A stretch of DNA of 64,000 bases from an uncultured Clostridia bacterium (GTDB lineage Bacteria > Bacillota > Clostridia > TANB77 > CAG-508): contig CANQGE010000002.1 of the NCBI GenBank assembly GCA_947601495.1, positions 124,001 to 188,000 on the forward strand, given 5' to 3'. The notes beneath the pieces were generated by a model. The model did not search any database and had not been told where the DNA came from. It worked only from the letters and a program-made list of their open reading frames with translations. Every line of letters begins with the position of its first letter. The first letter of the stretch is position 1. The translations under genes were made by a program, and so were the position numbers. This document shows, piece by piece, positions 51,892-60,768 of this stretch.

Positions 51892-53478
51892 CTAAAATGC
51901 AGTATTTTCAATGCTTTCAAGAAATTGATTTTTATTTAACATTTTTGTTACAAAACCACATATAACGTATATAATTATAGCTATTAGAATGCTAATTAAA
52001 GTACTAATTTTATTGTTTACATTATTAATAATTAAAAAATTATATAAATTTAAAGAAACTATTATCATTATAATACTAGATAAAATAGGTTTAAAAAACA
52101 TCTTTATTAAATCTATTTTTATATTTATCACATTCTTTAAAGTAATTAATACAACTGTAAAAGAAGCTATTGAAGATAAAATATTTCCTATTACTGCTCC
52201 CTTTTCATATATTCCATTTATAGGTATAAGCATTATATTGCAAATTATTTTTATAATTATACCCAATAGAGAAGCATAAACTGGAATCTTGTTTTTCCCT
52301 AAGCCTTGAAGTATTCCATTTATTGTTTGTGTTAGTAAGGAAAAAACTATTCCTAAAGAAGCAAGTTTTAATAATTCACTACCATTTTGTGCATTTGGAA
52401 ATAGTAAATAAAATATTTGACTAGAATATGCAAACATTCCTGCAGTTGCTGGAATTGCTATCATAATAGTTATAAATATAGAAAATTTTATTTTTTTAAT
52501 TATACCGTTTAAATCATTCTGTACTTTTCTTCTAGAAATTTCTGGAATTAGTGCTGTTGCTATTGCTATATTAAAAGAAAGTGGCAATACCATTATTATA
52601 TCTACTTTGGAGCTTAATATACCATATTTTATAATTGCCTCTTCTTCAGTAATATATTTTTTTAAAATTCTTACAACAGTTACTGAATCTATATTTTTTC
52701 CTAATGTTCCCAAAATAGCTGTTGCTGTCATTGGAATAGATATTTTTAATATTTTCTTTATTATATTTATTATTCTCTCATTTTGATAATAATTTCCATC
52801 TAAATTTATTTTCTTTCCTTTTATTATTAAATACTTATGTACTATGTAAATAAAACTTAAAAATGTTGCTACTGTAGTTGCAAAATTTGCAATTGCTGCC
52901 ATTTTTTCAGTAGAATTATTAGGAGTTTTAGATATTATTTCTACAAATAATATTGTAAAAAATGTTTTTAAAACTTGCTCTATAAATTGAGATTTTGCAG
53001 TTATTGATATTTTATTTTCCCCATTACAAAAACCTCTTATAACTGATGTTATAGAAACAAAGAAAATAGCTGGTGATAGCACCATTAAACTTAGCTTTGC
53101 CTCAGGAATTTCTAAAACTTTTTCTGCTATAAATTTAGAGCTTGCAAATAAAAATATACATCCTAAAAATCCTACAATTGAAAATAAAAATATTGCTGTT
53201 TTTACAGTTTTTTCAAGGTTTCTATAATCTTTTGTGGAATTTTTTTCTGATATAATTTTAGATATTGCATTTGGAATTCCTATAGAAGATATTGTAAGAA
53301 GTAATGCATATATTTGATATCCACTCATATATATTGCATTTCCTTCATCTCCAAAGCCAGATTTATTAGTCATATATATGCTATACATAGCTCCAAATAT
53401 TTTTATTAAAATTTGTGAACTTACTAAAGAAATTATGCCTTGTATGAAGTTAGAAAAGACTTTTTTCACTTTTTTCAC
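51892..53478 (-). CDS. SpoVB/MurJ-like polysaccharide flippase (528 aa)
   Basis: Fourteen membrane helices and the segments GFGDEGNAIYMSGYQIYALLLTISSIGIPNAISKIISE, RGFCNGENKISITAKSQFIEQV and LTQTINGILQGLGKNKIPVYASLLG match the stage V sporulation protein B group of the MATE/MOP flippase superfamily. Members move lipid-linked peptidoglycan or polysaccharide precursors across the membrane. SpoVB is needed for spore cortex in Bacillus, but the group also includes vegetative flippases, so the sporulation role is likely rather than proven. Confidence 0.85.
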   Translation of the reverse strand: MKKVKKVFSNFIQGIISLVSSQILIKIFGAMYSIYMTNKSGFGDEGNAIYMSGYQIYALLLTISSIGIPNAISKIISEKNSTKDYRNLEKTVKTAIFLFSIVGFLGCIFLFASSKFIAEKVLEIPEAKLSLMVLSPAIFFVSITSVIRGFCNGENKISITAKSQFIEQVLKTFFTILFVEIISKTPNNSTEKMAAIANFATTVATFLSFIYIVHKYLIIKGKKINLDGNYYQNERIINIIKKILKISIPMTATAILGTLGKNIDSVTVVRILKKYITEEEAIIKYGILSSKVDIIMVLPLSFNIAIATALIPEISRRKVQNDLNGIIKKIKFSIFITIMIAIPATAGMFAYSSQIFYLLFPNAQNGSELLKLASLGIVFSLLTQTINGILQGLGKNKIPVYASLLGIIIKIICNIMLIPINGIYEKGAVIGNILSSIASFTVVLITLKNVINIKIDLIKMFFKPILSSIIMIIVSLNLYNFLIINNVNNKISTLISILIAIIIYVICGFVTKMLNKNQFLESIENTAF

Positions 53479-53640
53479 TCACTTTCATAATAATTTTATT
53501 AATATTTGTTTTTTATATTCATTAAATTTGTCTTTTTTTCCCTTTAAATGCTTATTTTTTACGCAAAAAGCTTGATTTTTTTTCATTTTTGTTAGATAAT
53601 ATATATGTATAGTTTTAAAAAATAAAAAAGGATAGAAAAG

Positions 53641-55983
53641 ATGAAATATATAGATAAATTTTTAAAGTTATTAAAAACGGATAGGAATACATTCGTAACA
53701 TACATACTAACTTTGCTTACAATATACATATGTATTGATAGAATTTCAGAAGTACTACTTATTATGTTTTCTGGTTTATCTGTTTCATATTGGGGGCCAA
53801 TAAAATATACACTTGCTATTGCTTGTCCAGTATTTGCATTTTACTTCTCGCCTGCTTCAAAATTTGCAACAGATAAATATACAAAAGAAACTTTCTTTCA
53901 TATGTATGCTGTTGCTTTATATGTAGTAGTATGTTCAATGGTTGTTCAATGGATAAATCATATTGGTTGGCTTTTATTATTCTCTGTTCCTAATTATTCT
54001 TACATTGTTACTACTTTTATGGATTTAATTAAGCCAGCTTTTTCATCTTTTGCTTGGTACATTCCAGTTTGCTCATTCTATCCACTATTTAAATGGTTAT
54101 ATACAGTTGTTAACGATACTCTATATATTAGAGAATCTATTTGGGATTATGGCGGAATAGATTTATCAGATAAATCTATTGGTATGGGACCATATACTTG
54201 TGAAATGTTTATAGCTAAAGATAGAGAAACTGGTAAATCAATTAAAACTCCTGAAAATAGAAGATTTGAATCTACTTTAATCGTTGGTGTTTCTGGTTCA
54301 GGAAAAACTTCTATGGTATTTGAACCAATGATTGCTAGAGATATAGAAAAGAAATTTTTCTTTAGAGAAACTTCAAAGGAATTGGGATATACGGCAATAA
54401 AAACTCATATAGCAACTTTAAACTGTCCTTATTCTAATGGTTATATAAATGAAAACTTTACTTTAAATATGCTTACACCAGTTCCTACTAAAGAAGCTGT
54501 CTTTAAAACATATTTTTCTAAACTTATTTATAATTATGATGGTAAAAACACAATTTATAAAAACTTGGGTATAACATATATGGCACCAGATTACGAATCA
54601 ATATCACATATTAGAGAAGTTGCCGAAAACTTTGGTATAAAATATAACATTATAGATCCTAATGATAGTGAACATTCAATAGGATTAAATCCTTTCACAT
54701 ATGAAGATCCTATTAAAACATCTATTGCTATATCTTCAATATTGAAAAGAATGTATGCATCTGAAGAAGTTCCTAACTTTGGAAATCATGATGAAGCATT
54801 CATGCAAAACATAGTTACTCAAGCAATTGAAAATTTAGTTTTAGTATTAAAAGAATTTTATCCAAAACTTCATGAAGGATCTATTCCTACATTAGAAGAC
54901 TTACTAGAATTATTAAATGATTTTGATAAAATAGAAGAAATGTCAGAGCAAATAAAAGAATATCCAGAACTTGCTGAACAATATAAAATTCAACTAGGAT
55001 ACTTTAAGAAAACATTTTATAAAACAGCATATAATAGAGAAGAAACTGCAAAATACTTACAAGCTTCTGCTGCACAACTTGAAAACTTACTAAGATATCC
55101 AGGAGTTAGAAGCATTTTATGTAATAGATCAAATAATTTAAATTATGACCATGCACTTTCTGATGGTGATGTTACTCTAGTTTGTACAAGACGTGGAGAT
55201 TTAGGTGCTAGTGTTCATAAAGCCTTTGGATTGTTCTTCATATTATTAATGCAACAATCTGTTTTATCTAGACCTGGAAATGAAAAAACTAGAATTCCTC
55301 ACTTCTTATATATAGATGAATTTCCACCTTTTGTTTGTAAAGCTACAGAAGACATTTTCACACTATATAGAAAATATAGAGTTGGAACTATAATATCTTC
55401 TCAAAACTTATCACAATTTGGTATTAAAAATGATTATAACTTTAGACAAACATTACTTGCTAACTGTACAACTAAAATAGTATTTGGTAACAACACACCA
55501 GAAGATAATGAATGGTGGGAAAAAGAATTTGGAGATAAGAGACGTTGGGTATTCTCACATGATTATAAAACAGATCAAGGTCAATATGACCCAACTTATA
55601 AAGGAATTAAGTGGCAATGGATTCCATGGTATAAAGCAGGAAAAGTTCAGTCTTTAAAATTCAAAACAATTATTTATAAAACAAAAGACTTAAAAGGTAA
55701 GACTTTAGTAGGTCAAGCTAAAATAGACTTCCTTGAATCTAAATATAAAGAAAAACAAAAAATAAAAACGTATAATTTTGAAAAGTTTGTTAATTTAAAT
55801 AGTAGTTCTTCTGTTACAGATACTTCATCTCGAAAGAAACCATCATTTGATTTGAAAAATATAAATTCTGACTTAGATAGATCTGAAGAAATTGACCCAA
55901 TTCAAAAAAATAATTCTGACATAAATTATCATTTCGATGATGAAGATCCAATTGCACCATTCAATCCAAAAAGAACTAATTAA
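53641..55983 (+). CDS. Orphan VirD4/TraG-like membrane ATPase (780 aa)
   Basis: About four membrane helices (residues ~18-150) precede a cytoplasmic RecA-like motor. Walker A is LIVGVSGSGKTSMVFEP (~213-229) and Walker B is HFLYIDEFPPF (~552), followed by GTIISSQNLSQFG, the arrangement of type IV secretion coupling proteins (VirD4/TraG). The C-terminal ~80 residues are Asp/Ser/Asn-rich. Coupling proteins pump DNA or protein substrates into a secretion channel. However, no relaxase, VirB4-type ATPase or channel gene lies within the window. The convergent neighbour encodes a winged-helix protein of the type found with such elements. It is a single-gene transcript with a strong terminator. Confidence 0.8.
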   Translation: MKYIDKFLKLLKTDRNTFVTYILTLLTIYICIDRISEVLLIMFSGLSVSYWGPIKYTLAIACPVFAFYFSPASKFATDKYTKETFFHMYAVALYVVVCSMVVQWINHIGWLLLFSVPNYSYIVTTFMDLIKPAFSSFAWYIPVCSFYPLFKWLYTVVNDTLYIRESIWDYGGIDLSDKSIGMGPYTCEMFIAKDRETGKSIKTPENRRFESTLIVGVSGSGKTSMVFEPMIARDIEKKFFFRETSKELGYTAIKTHIATLNCPYSNGYINENFTLNMLTPVPTKEAVFKTYFSKLIYNYDGKNTIYKNLGITYMAPDYESISHIREVAENFGIKYNIIDPNDSEHSIGLNPFTYEDPIKTSIAISSILKRMYASEEVPNFGNHDEAFMQNIVTQAIENLVLVLKEFYPKLHEGSIPTLEDLLELLNDFDKIEEMSEQIKEYPELAEQYKIQLGYFKKTFYKTAYNREETAKYLQASAAQLENLLRYPGVRSILCNRSNNLNYDHALSDGDVTLVCTRRGDLGASVHKAFGLFFILLMQQSVLSRPGNEKTRIPHFLYIDEFPPFVCKATEDIFTLYRKYRVGTIISSQNLSQFGIKNDYNFRQTLLANCTTKIVFGNNTPEDNEWWEKEFGDKRRWVFSHDYKTDQGQYDPTYKGIKWQWIPWYKAGKVQSLKFKTIIYKTKDLKGKTLVGQAKIDFLESKYKEKQKIKTYNFEKFVNLNSSSSVTDTSSRKKPSFDLKNINSDLDRSEEIDPIQKNNSDINYHFDDEDPIAPFNPKRTN

Positions 55984-55997
55984 TAAAAATAAAAATT

Positions 55998-56029
55998 GCT
56001 CTGTGGTAATAAAACCACAGAGCTTTTTT
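55998..56029. terminator. Bidirectional terminator between the VirD4-like gene and the winged-helix gene
   Basis: GCTCTGTGGT pairs with ACCACAGAGC, with T-runs on both strands. Confidence 0.9.
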
Positions 56030-56052
56030 ATTATTTTAAATTATGCATATGC

Positions 56053-56988
56053 CTACTCTAATATTTTAAATTCAACATTATGTGCTGAAAACTTTCCAGT
56101 ATCTTCGTTTTTCACAAATTCTGTTAAAGATTTTTCTAAAGATTCTGAATTTTGTTTTAAATCTGTTGTAAAATATAATTTTGTTTTTTCAATTTCCAAA
56201 CTATTTTTTACTATTACTTTAAATGTTTCTACCATATGTTTATCATCTTCACAAACTAAAATTAATTGTGGTTTTGCTTCATATCCAGAATCAAATGGAA
56301 CAAAGTTTTCTAAGAAATCTTTATATAATCTCATTCTTTCAGCAATTTTTTCTTCCCAGTCTTCTTCTCTTCTAACACATTCAAAGATTAAACTTAAAGA
56401 TTTTCCAGATTTTGCTATTTTAACTTCTCCATGTCCTTTAAATGTTTTTCCATTCATTTTAGCTGTAATTGAAGTTTTTACTTTATAATTATTAAAGTTT
56501 TTAGCTTTTCTCATATATGCAATTATAACTTGGTTTCCTGCTAATCTTTTCTTAATTAAAGCAACTGGTTTTGTATTGTCTGTAGGTTGCCATTTACATT
56601 CTACTTCTTTAGAGTTAAGCAAATATTTGCCCATTTTTTCCATACAATAAACTCTATAGATTCCTTTTCCCTCTTCTGATGTAAAATAGTATCTTGTTAA
56701 TATTTTTGTTTTAATTAATTGCTCTAGTTTAGTATTTAATTTATCTTGTGATTTTATTTCTACTCCCTTATATTTAAGTATTTGAAAAATTTGTCTTGAT
56801 GTTAGAAATTCAAATTCATTTACTAAATCTAGTATTTTGAAATGCACATCTGTTATATGGCCTAAGTTTATTTTATGGATAATCTGATTAACAGATACAT
56901 ATCCATCCTTGCCATCAAATGTTTTTATTTCTCCCTCTCTAATAGCGAATGGAGAAACGGTAGTTTTAATTTCTTGATCCTCTACCAT
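56053..56988 (-). CDS. Winged-helix protein resembling replication-relaxation (Replic_Relax) proteins (311 aa)
   Basis: Residues ~40-120 form a winged-helix domain (ITDVHFKILDLVNEFEFLTSRQIFQILKYKG ... KLNTKLEQLIKTKILTRYYF). Residues ~170-300 resemble a nuclease-like alpha/beta fold (GEVKIAKSGKSLSLIFECVRREEDWEEKIAERMRLYKDFLENF). Proteins of this layout accompany VirD4-type ATPases on Gram-positive conjugative elements and act in plasmid DNA relaxation or transcription control. The gene faces the orphan VirD4-like gene tail to tail. The family match is from pattern reading and moderate. Confidence 0.55.
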   Translation of the reverse strand: MVEDQEIKTTVSPFAIREGEIKTFDGKDGYVSVNQIIHKINLGHITDVHFKILDLVNEFEFLTSRQIFQILKYKGVEIKSQDKLNTKLEQLIKTKILTRYYFTSEEGKGIYRVYCMEKMGKYLLNSKEVECKWQPTDNTKPVALIKKRLAGNQVIIAYMRKAKNFNNYKVKTSITAKMNGKTFKGHGEVKIAKSGKSLSLIFECVRREEDWEEKIAERMRLYKDFLENFVPFDSGYEAKPQLILVCEDDKHMVETFKVIVKNSLEIEKTKLYFTTDLKQNSESLEKSLTEFVKNEDTGKFSAHNVEFKILE

Positions 56989-57003
56989 TTTCTAATAACC
57001 TCC

Positions 57004-57808
57004 TTAAACAATTAAAAGTTTAATTTTTTTTCTGTCTTTTATTATTTTTTTAATATAGACATTTACTTTCTGTCCATATTCAAGACCTTCTTTATATTCA
57101 GCCAAGCCAACTAAATTTGGCTTAAGCTCAATAAAAATTCCATTTTTATATTTGTCTGTTTCTTTCACTATTCCTTCTACAATTGTTTTTTCATTATATT
57201 CTTCAATATTTTCTTCCCAATTTCCCAAAAGTTCTTTATATGATAAAACAATTTTATCATTATCAGTGTCTATTGATTTTATCATAACATTGATTTTTTG
57301 TCCAATATAAAAACGTTCTTCTGGAGATTTTATTCTAGAAATAGAAATATCTTCTATATGAAGAAGTCCAACTATTCCGCCTCCTATTTCAACAAATGCT
57401 CCAAATTTTCTCATATTTCTTACAATGCCGATTAACTACCATTCCTGGTTTTAATTCGTTTTTTACCCATTCTAAAGCTTGTTTTTGAACGTTCTTTCTA
57501 GATAGAAGTACATTTTTATCATTATATATTTCTTTTATTTTAAATTGAACAAAATTGTTTACTTTATTTCTGCAAATACTAGGACTACAAAATCCAAATT
57601 CATCTGTATTAATTTCTTCTAATTCATTTCTAGGTATTATACCTTTTATATTATTTCCTAAGTCTATATGTAAGTTATAGTTTGAATCGCAATTGTTTAC
57701 ATATCCTTGCAGAATATCTCCGCTTAAAAAGGCTTTATTTAATAAATTATTATCTAATTCGTCTTTTGTTTCATTCCAGCCTTCTGGAATAAATCTTTGG
57801 TATTCCAT
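57004..57808 (-). pseudogene. Triple S1-domain RNA-binding protein, broken by one-base frameshift
   Basis: The two overlapping open frames are halves of one gene. The upstream half reads ...LKPGMVVN and then runs into an unrelated short tail and stop. Dropping the single C (complement of G57430) gives V-V-N-G-I-V-R-N-M-R-K-F-G-A-F-V-E-I, the expected second S1 domain. Corrected, the product is 267 residues with three S1 OB-folds (~30-110, ~120-195, ~205-265), similar to the short ribosomal S1-like proteins of Clostridia. It binds RNA, probably as a translation or decay factor. Whether the extra base is a true mutation, an assembly error or a programmed shift is not decided. No slippery run is evident at the site. 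Confidence 0.85.
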
Positions 57809-57856
57809 ATTTTTCTCCTCATTTGTGAATTTTTTTAAAAATATTTATTTTTAAAA

Positions 57857-58579
57857 TTACTTTAGTATGCTTTCTATTTCTTCTTTAGTTAAATATCTCC
57901 ATTTACCTATTTTCAAGTCTTTTACATCAATGTTTCCTATTTTTGCTCTATGCAAAGCTAAAACTTTTTTTCCTATTGCCTCACACATTTTTCTTACTTC
58001 TCTATTTTTTCCTTCATGTATTGTTATTTCTACTCTAGAAGTATTATTTTCTTCGTCTATTTTCAAAATCTTAACTTTTGCTTCTCTTGTTATATAAGAA
58101 TTATCTATCATAACGCCTTTTTGAAGTTTTTCTACATCTTCTTTTGAAATAATTCCCTTAACTGTTGCATTATAAACTTTATTTATTTCATGTTTTGGAT
58201 GTGTAACCTTATATATAAAATCGCCATCATCTGTTAAAATTAAAGCTCCTGATGTATACATATCTAGTCTTCCTACTGGCAGAATTCGTTTTTCTTTTAT
58301 ATTTATTAGATCTATAACTGTTTGTCTATTAAATTGGTCATCAACAGTTGTTACAACTCCAATAGGTTTATTTAATAAAATATATGTATATTCTTTATTT
58401 TTATTTTTTATTATTTTTCCATTATATTCTACTTTATCTTTTTCTGGATCTACTTTTGCACCTATTTGCGCAATTAAACCATTAACTTTTATTTCACCAT
58501 TAATAATAAGTTCTTCACATTTTCTTCTAGAAGCTACATCATTTTCAGCTAAAAATTTTTGAAGTCTAATTTTTTCCAT
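57857..58579 (-). CDS. RsuA/RluB-family pseudouridine synthase (240 aa)
   Basis: An S4 RNA-binding domain (1-~60; IRLQKFLAENDVASRRKCEELIINGEIKVNG) is followed by the catalytic domain with LLNKPIGVVTTVDDQFNRQTVIDL, the catalytic Asp in VGRLDMYTSGALILTDDG (~100-117) and HEGKNREVRKMCEAIGKKVLALHRAKIG. It modifies uridines in rRNA, probably 23S as in RluB. It is the second pseudouridine synthase of a minus-strand run with an RluD-type enzyme. Confidence 0.93.
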   Translation of the reverse strand: MEKIRLQKFLAENDVASRRKCEELIINGEIKVNGLIAQIGAKVDPEKDKVEYNGKIIKNKNKEYTYILLNKPIGVVTTVDDQFNRQTVIDLINIKEKRILPVGRLDMYTSGALILTDDGDFIYKVTHPKHEINKVYNATVKGIISKEDVEKLQKGVMIDNSYITREAKVKILKIDEENNTSRVEITIHEGKNREVRKMCEAIGKKVLALHRAKIGNIDVKDLKIGKWRYLTKEEIESILK

Positions 58580-58607
58580 TTTCTCTCCTATAAAATTTTA
58601 GTACTTA

Positions 58608-59531
58608 TTAAATTTTCTCTTCTTTTCTTAAAGTTTCTAATACTTTTTCAAAGTATTCTGGCAAATCTGCTTTTAAATTCATTTTCTTACCAGTAGTTGG
58701 ATGAACAAATTCTAGTTTCATACTATGAAGCATTTGTCCTTCAACTCCAAATGGATTTTTTCCATTTGAGTAAACATAGTCACCAACTATTGGATAGCCT
58801 ATTTGAGATAAATGAACTCTAATTTGATGAGTTCTACCAGTTTCTATGTTAACTTCTAGTAATGTATAATTTTTAAATCTTTCTATTACTTTTATGTGTG
58901 TTACTGCACTTTTTCCTGTTTTTGATACCGCCATTTTAGTTCTATCTTTTGTGCTTCTAGCAATTGGCATATCTATTGTTGCTTCATTTTCTTTTAAATA
59001 TCCTCTTACTAGAGCAATATATGTTTTTTTCACTTCATGATTTTTTATTTGATTACTAATATTTATATGTGATTTATCATTTTTAGCAACAATTAAAAGT
59101 CCTGATGTGTCTTTATCTATTCTATGAACTATTCCTGGTCTAATTTCTCCACCAATACCAGAAAGGCTGTCTTTACATCTTGCCATAATAGCATTTACTA
59201 AAGTACCATCAGGATTTCCATTTCCTGGGTGAACAACTAAACCTTTTTGCTTATTTACAACAAGTATGTCATTATCTTCATAAACAACATCTAATGGTAT
59301 ATTTTCTGGTTTAATTTCCACTTCTTTTGGTTCTTCTTTTATAATTGTAATTATATCATTTAAATTTAATTTATAAGAAGACTTAGCTTTCTTACCATTT
59401 ACAAAAATTTTTTCTTCATCTATTAATCTCTGAATTGTCATTCTAGAAAAATCTGTATTTCTTTTACTTATTGCTTTATCTAGTCTTATTCCTGCTAAAT
59501 CTTCACTAACTTTATATTCTTCTTTTTCCAA
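58608..59531 (-). CDS. rluD: RluD-family 23S rRNA pseudouridine synthase (307 aa)
   Basis: Starts at TTG 59531 with GAGGAAG upstream. An N-terminal S4 domain (~10-70; IRLDKAISKRNTDFSRMTIQRLIDEEKIFVNG) precedes the RluA-type catalytic domain with GIVHRIDKDTSGLLIVAKND (~135-155) and NIETGRTHQIRVHLSQIGYPIVGD. RluD enzymes modify helix 69 of 23S rRNA. Located between the TagA-like gene and the RsuA-family gene. lspA-rluD adjacency, here with one gene between, is common in Firmicutes. Confidence 0.93.
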   Translation of the reverse strand: MEKEEYKVSEDLAGIRLDKAISKRNTDFSRMTIQRLIDEEKIFVNGKKAKSSYKLNLNDIITIIKEEPKEVEIKPENIPLDVVYEDNDILVVNKQKGLVVHPGNGNPDGTLVNAIMARCKDSLSGIGGEIRPGIVHRIDKDTSGLLIVAKNDKSHINISNQIKNHEVKKTYIALVRGYLKENEATIDMPIARSTKDRTKMAVSKTGKSAVTHIKVIERFKNYTLLEVNIETGRTHQIRVHLSQIGYPIVGDYVYSNGKNPFGVEGQMLHSMKLEFVHPTTGKKMNLKADLPEYFEKVLETLRKEEKI

Positions 59532-59542
59532 TTTTACTTCCT

Positions 59543-60298
59543 CTATTTATCAAAACTTCCTTTAGTTATATCTTTTGTGAATACAATTTTGAATAGATAA
59601 ACAGGTAATGCTATCATTCTTTTTATTCTTTTTGGTTGCAAAATAAGTCTCCATAACCATTCAATACCTAATTTTTGAGCAATTTTAGGAGCTCTTTTTA
59701 TTTTTCCTGATTCATAGTCAAAAGTTCCACCTTGTCCAGCTGAAATGTCAACTTGTAACTCATTTTTGTGTTTTGCCATCCATTTTTCTTGTAGTGGAGC
59801 ACCCATTGCAACAAACAAAACATTTGGCTTTAAAGAATTTATTTCTTTTATAACTGTTTCTTCTGAATCCTCTTTAAAAAAGCCTTCATGATATCCTACT
59901 ATTTTTAACTTAGGATAGTCTTTTTTAATGTGTTCTACAGTAAGTTTTGGCACGTCTCCTTCTCCACCTAGCAAATAAAAAGTCCAGCCTTCTTTTTCCC
60001 CTATTTCTAAAATTTTTCTAAAGTATGCTTGTCCCGGGATTCTTTGCTTGAATGGCTTTTTTTGTAATTTTCCACCAATCATTACTCCTACACTATCTGG
60101 TGTTGCCAAGTCTGCACTTCTTAAAATGTCGTAGAATTCTTTATCTTTTTGTGCCATCATAATAAATTCTGTGTTTGGTGCTACTACTAATTTGCAACTT
60201 TTATTACTATTTTCAATTAAATCTTTTGTTATGTTTCCTGCCTCGTCGATATCAATATTATCTATATCGATTCCCAGTATTCTAACTGTATTACGCAA
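59543..60298 (-). CDS. WecG/TagA/CpsF-family glycosyltransferase (251 aa)
   Basis: The start is set at TTG 60298, five bases after AGAGGTG; a longer frame to 60355 would overlap lspA by 55 bases. VRILGIDIDNIDIDEAGN, LVVAPNTEFIMMAQKDKEFYDILRSADLATPDSVGVMIGGKL, VFVAMGAPLQEKWM and SAGQGGTFDYESGKIKRAPKIAQKLGIEWLWRL are the family blocks of GT26. Such enzymes add N-acetylmannosamine or a related sugar to a lipid-linked acceptor in wall teichoic acid or polysaccharide synthesis. The gene almost abuts lspA. Confidence 0.9.
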   Translation of the reverse strand: MRNTVRILGIDIDNIDIDEAGNITKDLIENSNKSCKLVVAPNTEFIMMAQKDKEFYDILRSADLATPDSVGVMIGGKLQKKPFKQRIPGQAYFRKILEIGEKEGWTFYLLGGEGDVPKLTVEHIKKDYPKLKIVGYHEGFFKEDSEETVIKEINSLKPNVLFVAMGAPLQEKWMAKHKNELQVDISAGQGGTFDYESGKIKRAPKIAQKLGIEWLWRLILQPKRIKRMIALPVYLFKIVFTKDITKGSFDK

Positions 60299-60300
60299 AA

Positions 60301-60753
60301 TTACACCTCTATTTTTCTTGAAAAATCTATTAAAAATATTACTATTAAAATCCAACCTATTATTATTGAAAAATCTGCAAAATTGAAGTTTGGTATTTTA
60401 TAGATTTTTATAAAGTCTAAAACACTACTCCTAAAAAATCTATCTAGAAGATTGCCTATTGCTCCTCCTAAAACTAAAGCAATTGCAACTGCTGTTTTTT
60501 TATCTATTCTTTCTATTTGACTTATAATAAATCTAATTATTATTGCTAAAATAAATATTGTTATAATAATATTGCTAACATTTCCTTTATTAAAGCCAAA
60601 TGCCATTCCAGTGTTTGTTACAATTTCTATTTTAAAATATTCATTCCCTATAGGTTCTTTTACAAAATTAGAAACTAATATTTTGCTTACTTGGTCTATT
60701 AATATTATTATAATTGATATTATAATAATTATTTTTACAATTTTATTTTTCAA
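60301..60753 (-). CDS. lspA: Lipoprotein signal peptidase (signal peptidase II)
   Basis: Cleaves the signal peptide of prolipoproteins after lipid attachment. The 150-residue protein has four membrane helices, an early DQVSKILV with the conserved Asp, NTGMAFGF, GGAIGNLLDRFFRSSVLDFIKIY and NFADFSIIIGW with the two catalytic Asp residues. It shares an operon with the TagA-like and rRNA-modification genes downstream. Confidence 0.95.
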   Translation of the reverse strand: MKNKIVKIIIIISIIIILIDQVSKILVSNFVKEPIGNEYFKIEIVTNTGMAFGFNKGNVSNIIITIFILAIIIRFIISQIERIDKKTAVAIALVLGGAIGNLLDRFFRSSVLDFIKIYKIPNFNFADFSIIIGWILIVIFLIDFSRKIEV

Positions 60754-60768
60754 AATAAGACCTCCAAA

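Noticed and set aside
53641-56988. Part of an integrative conjugative element
   Set aside because: No relaxase, VirB4, channel or integrase genes lie around it, and composition matches the chromosome. The question is kept only as a finding about an orphan ATPase.
57004-57808. Two overlapping independent S1-domain genes
   Set aside because: A single-base correction joins them into one family-typical protein, and the end of the upstream frame is unrelated sequence.
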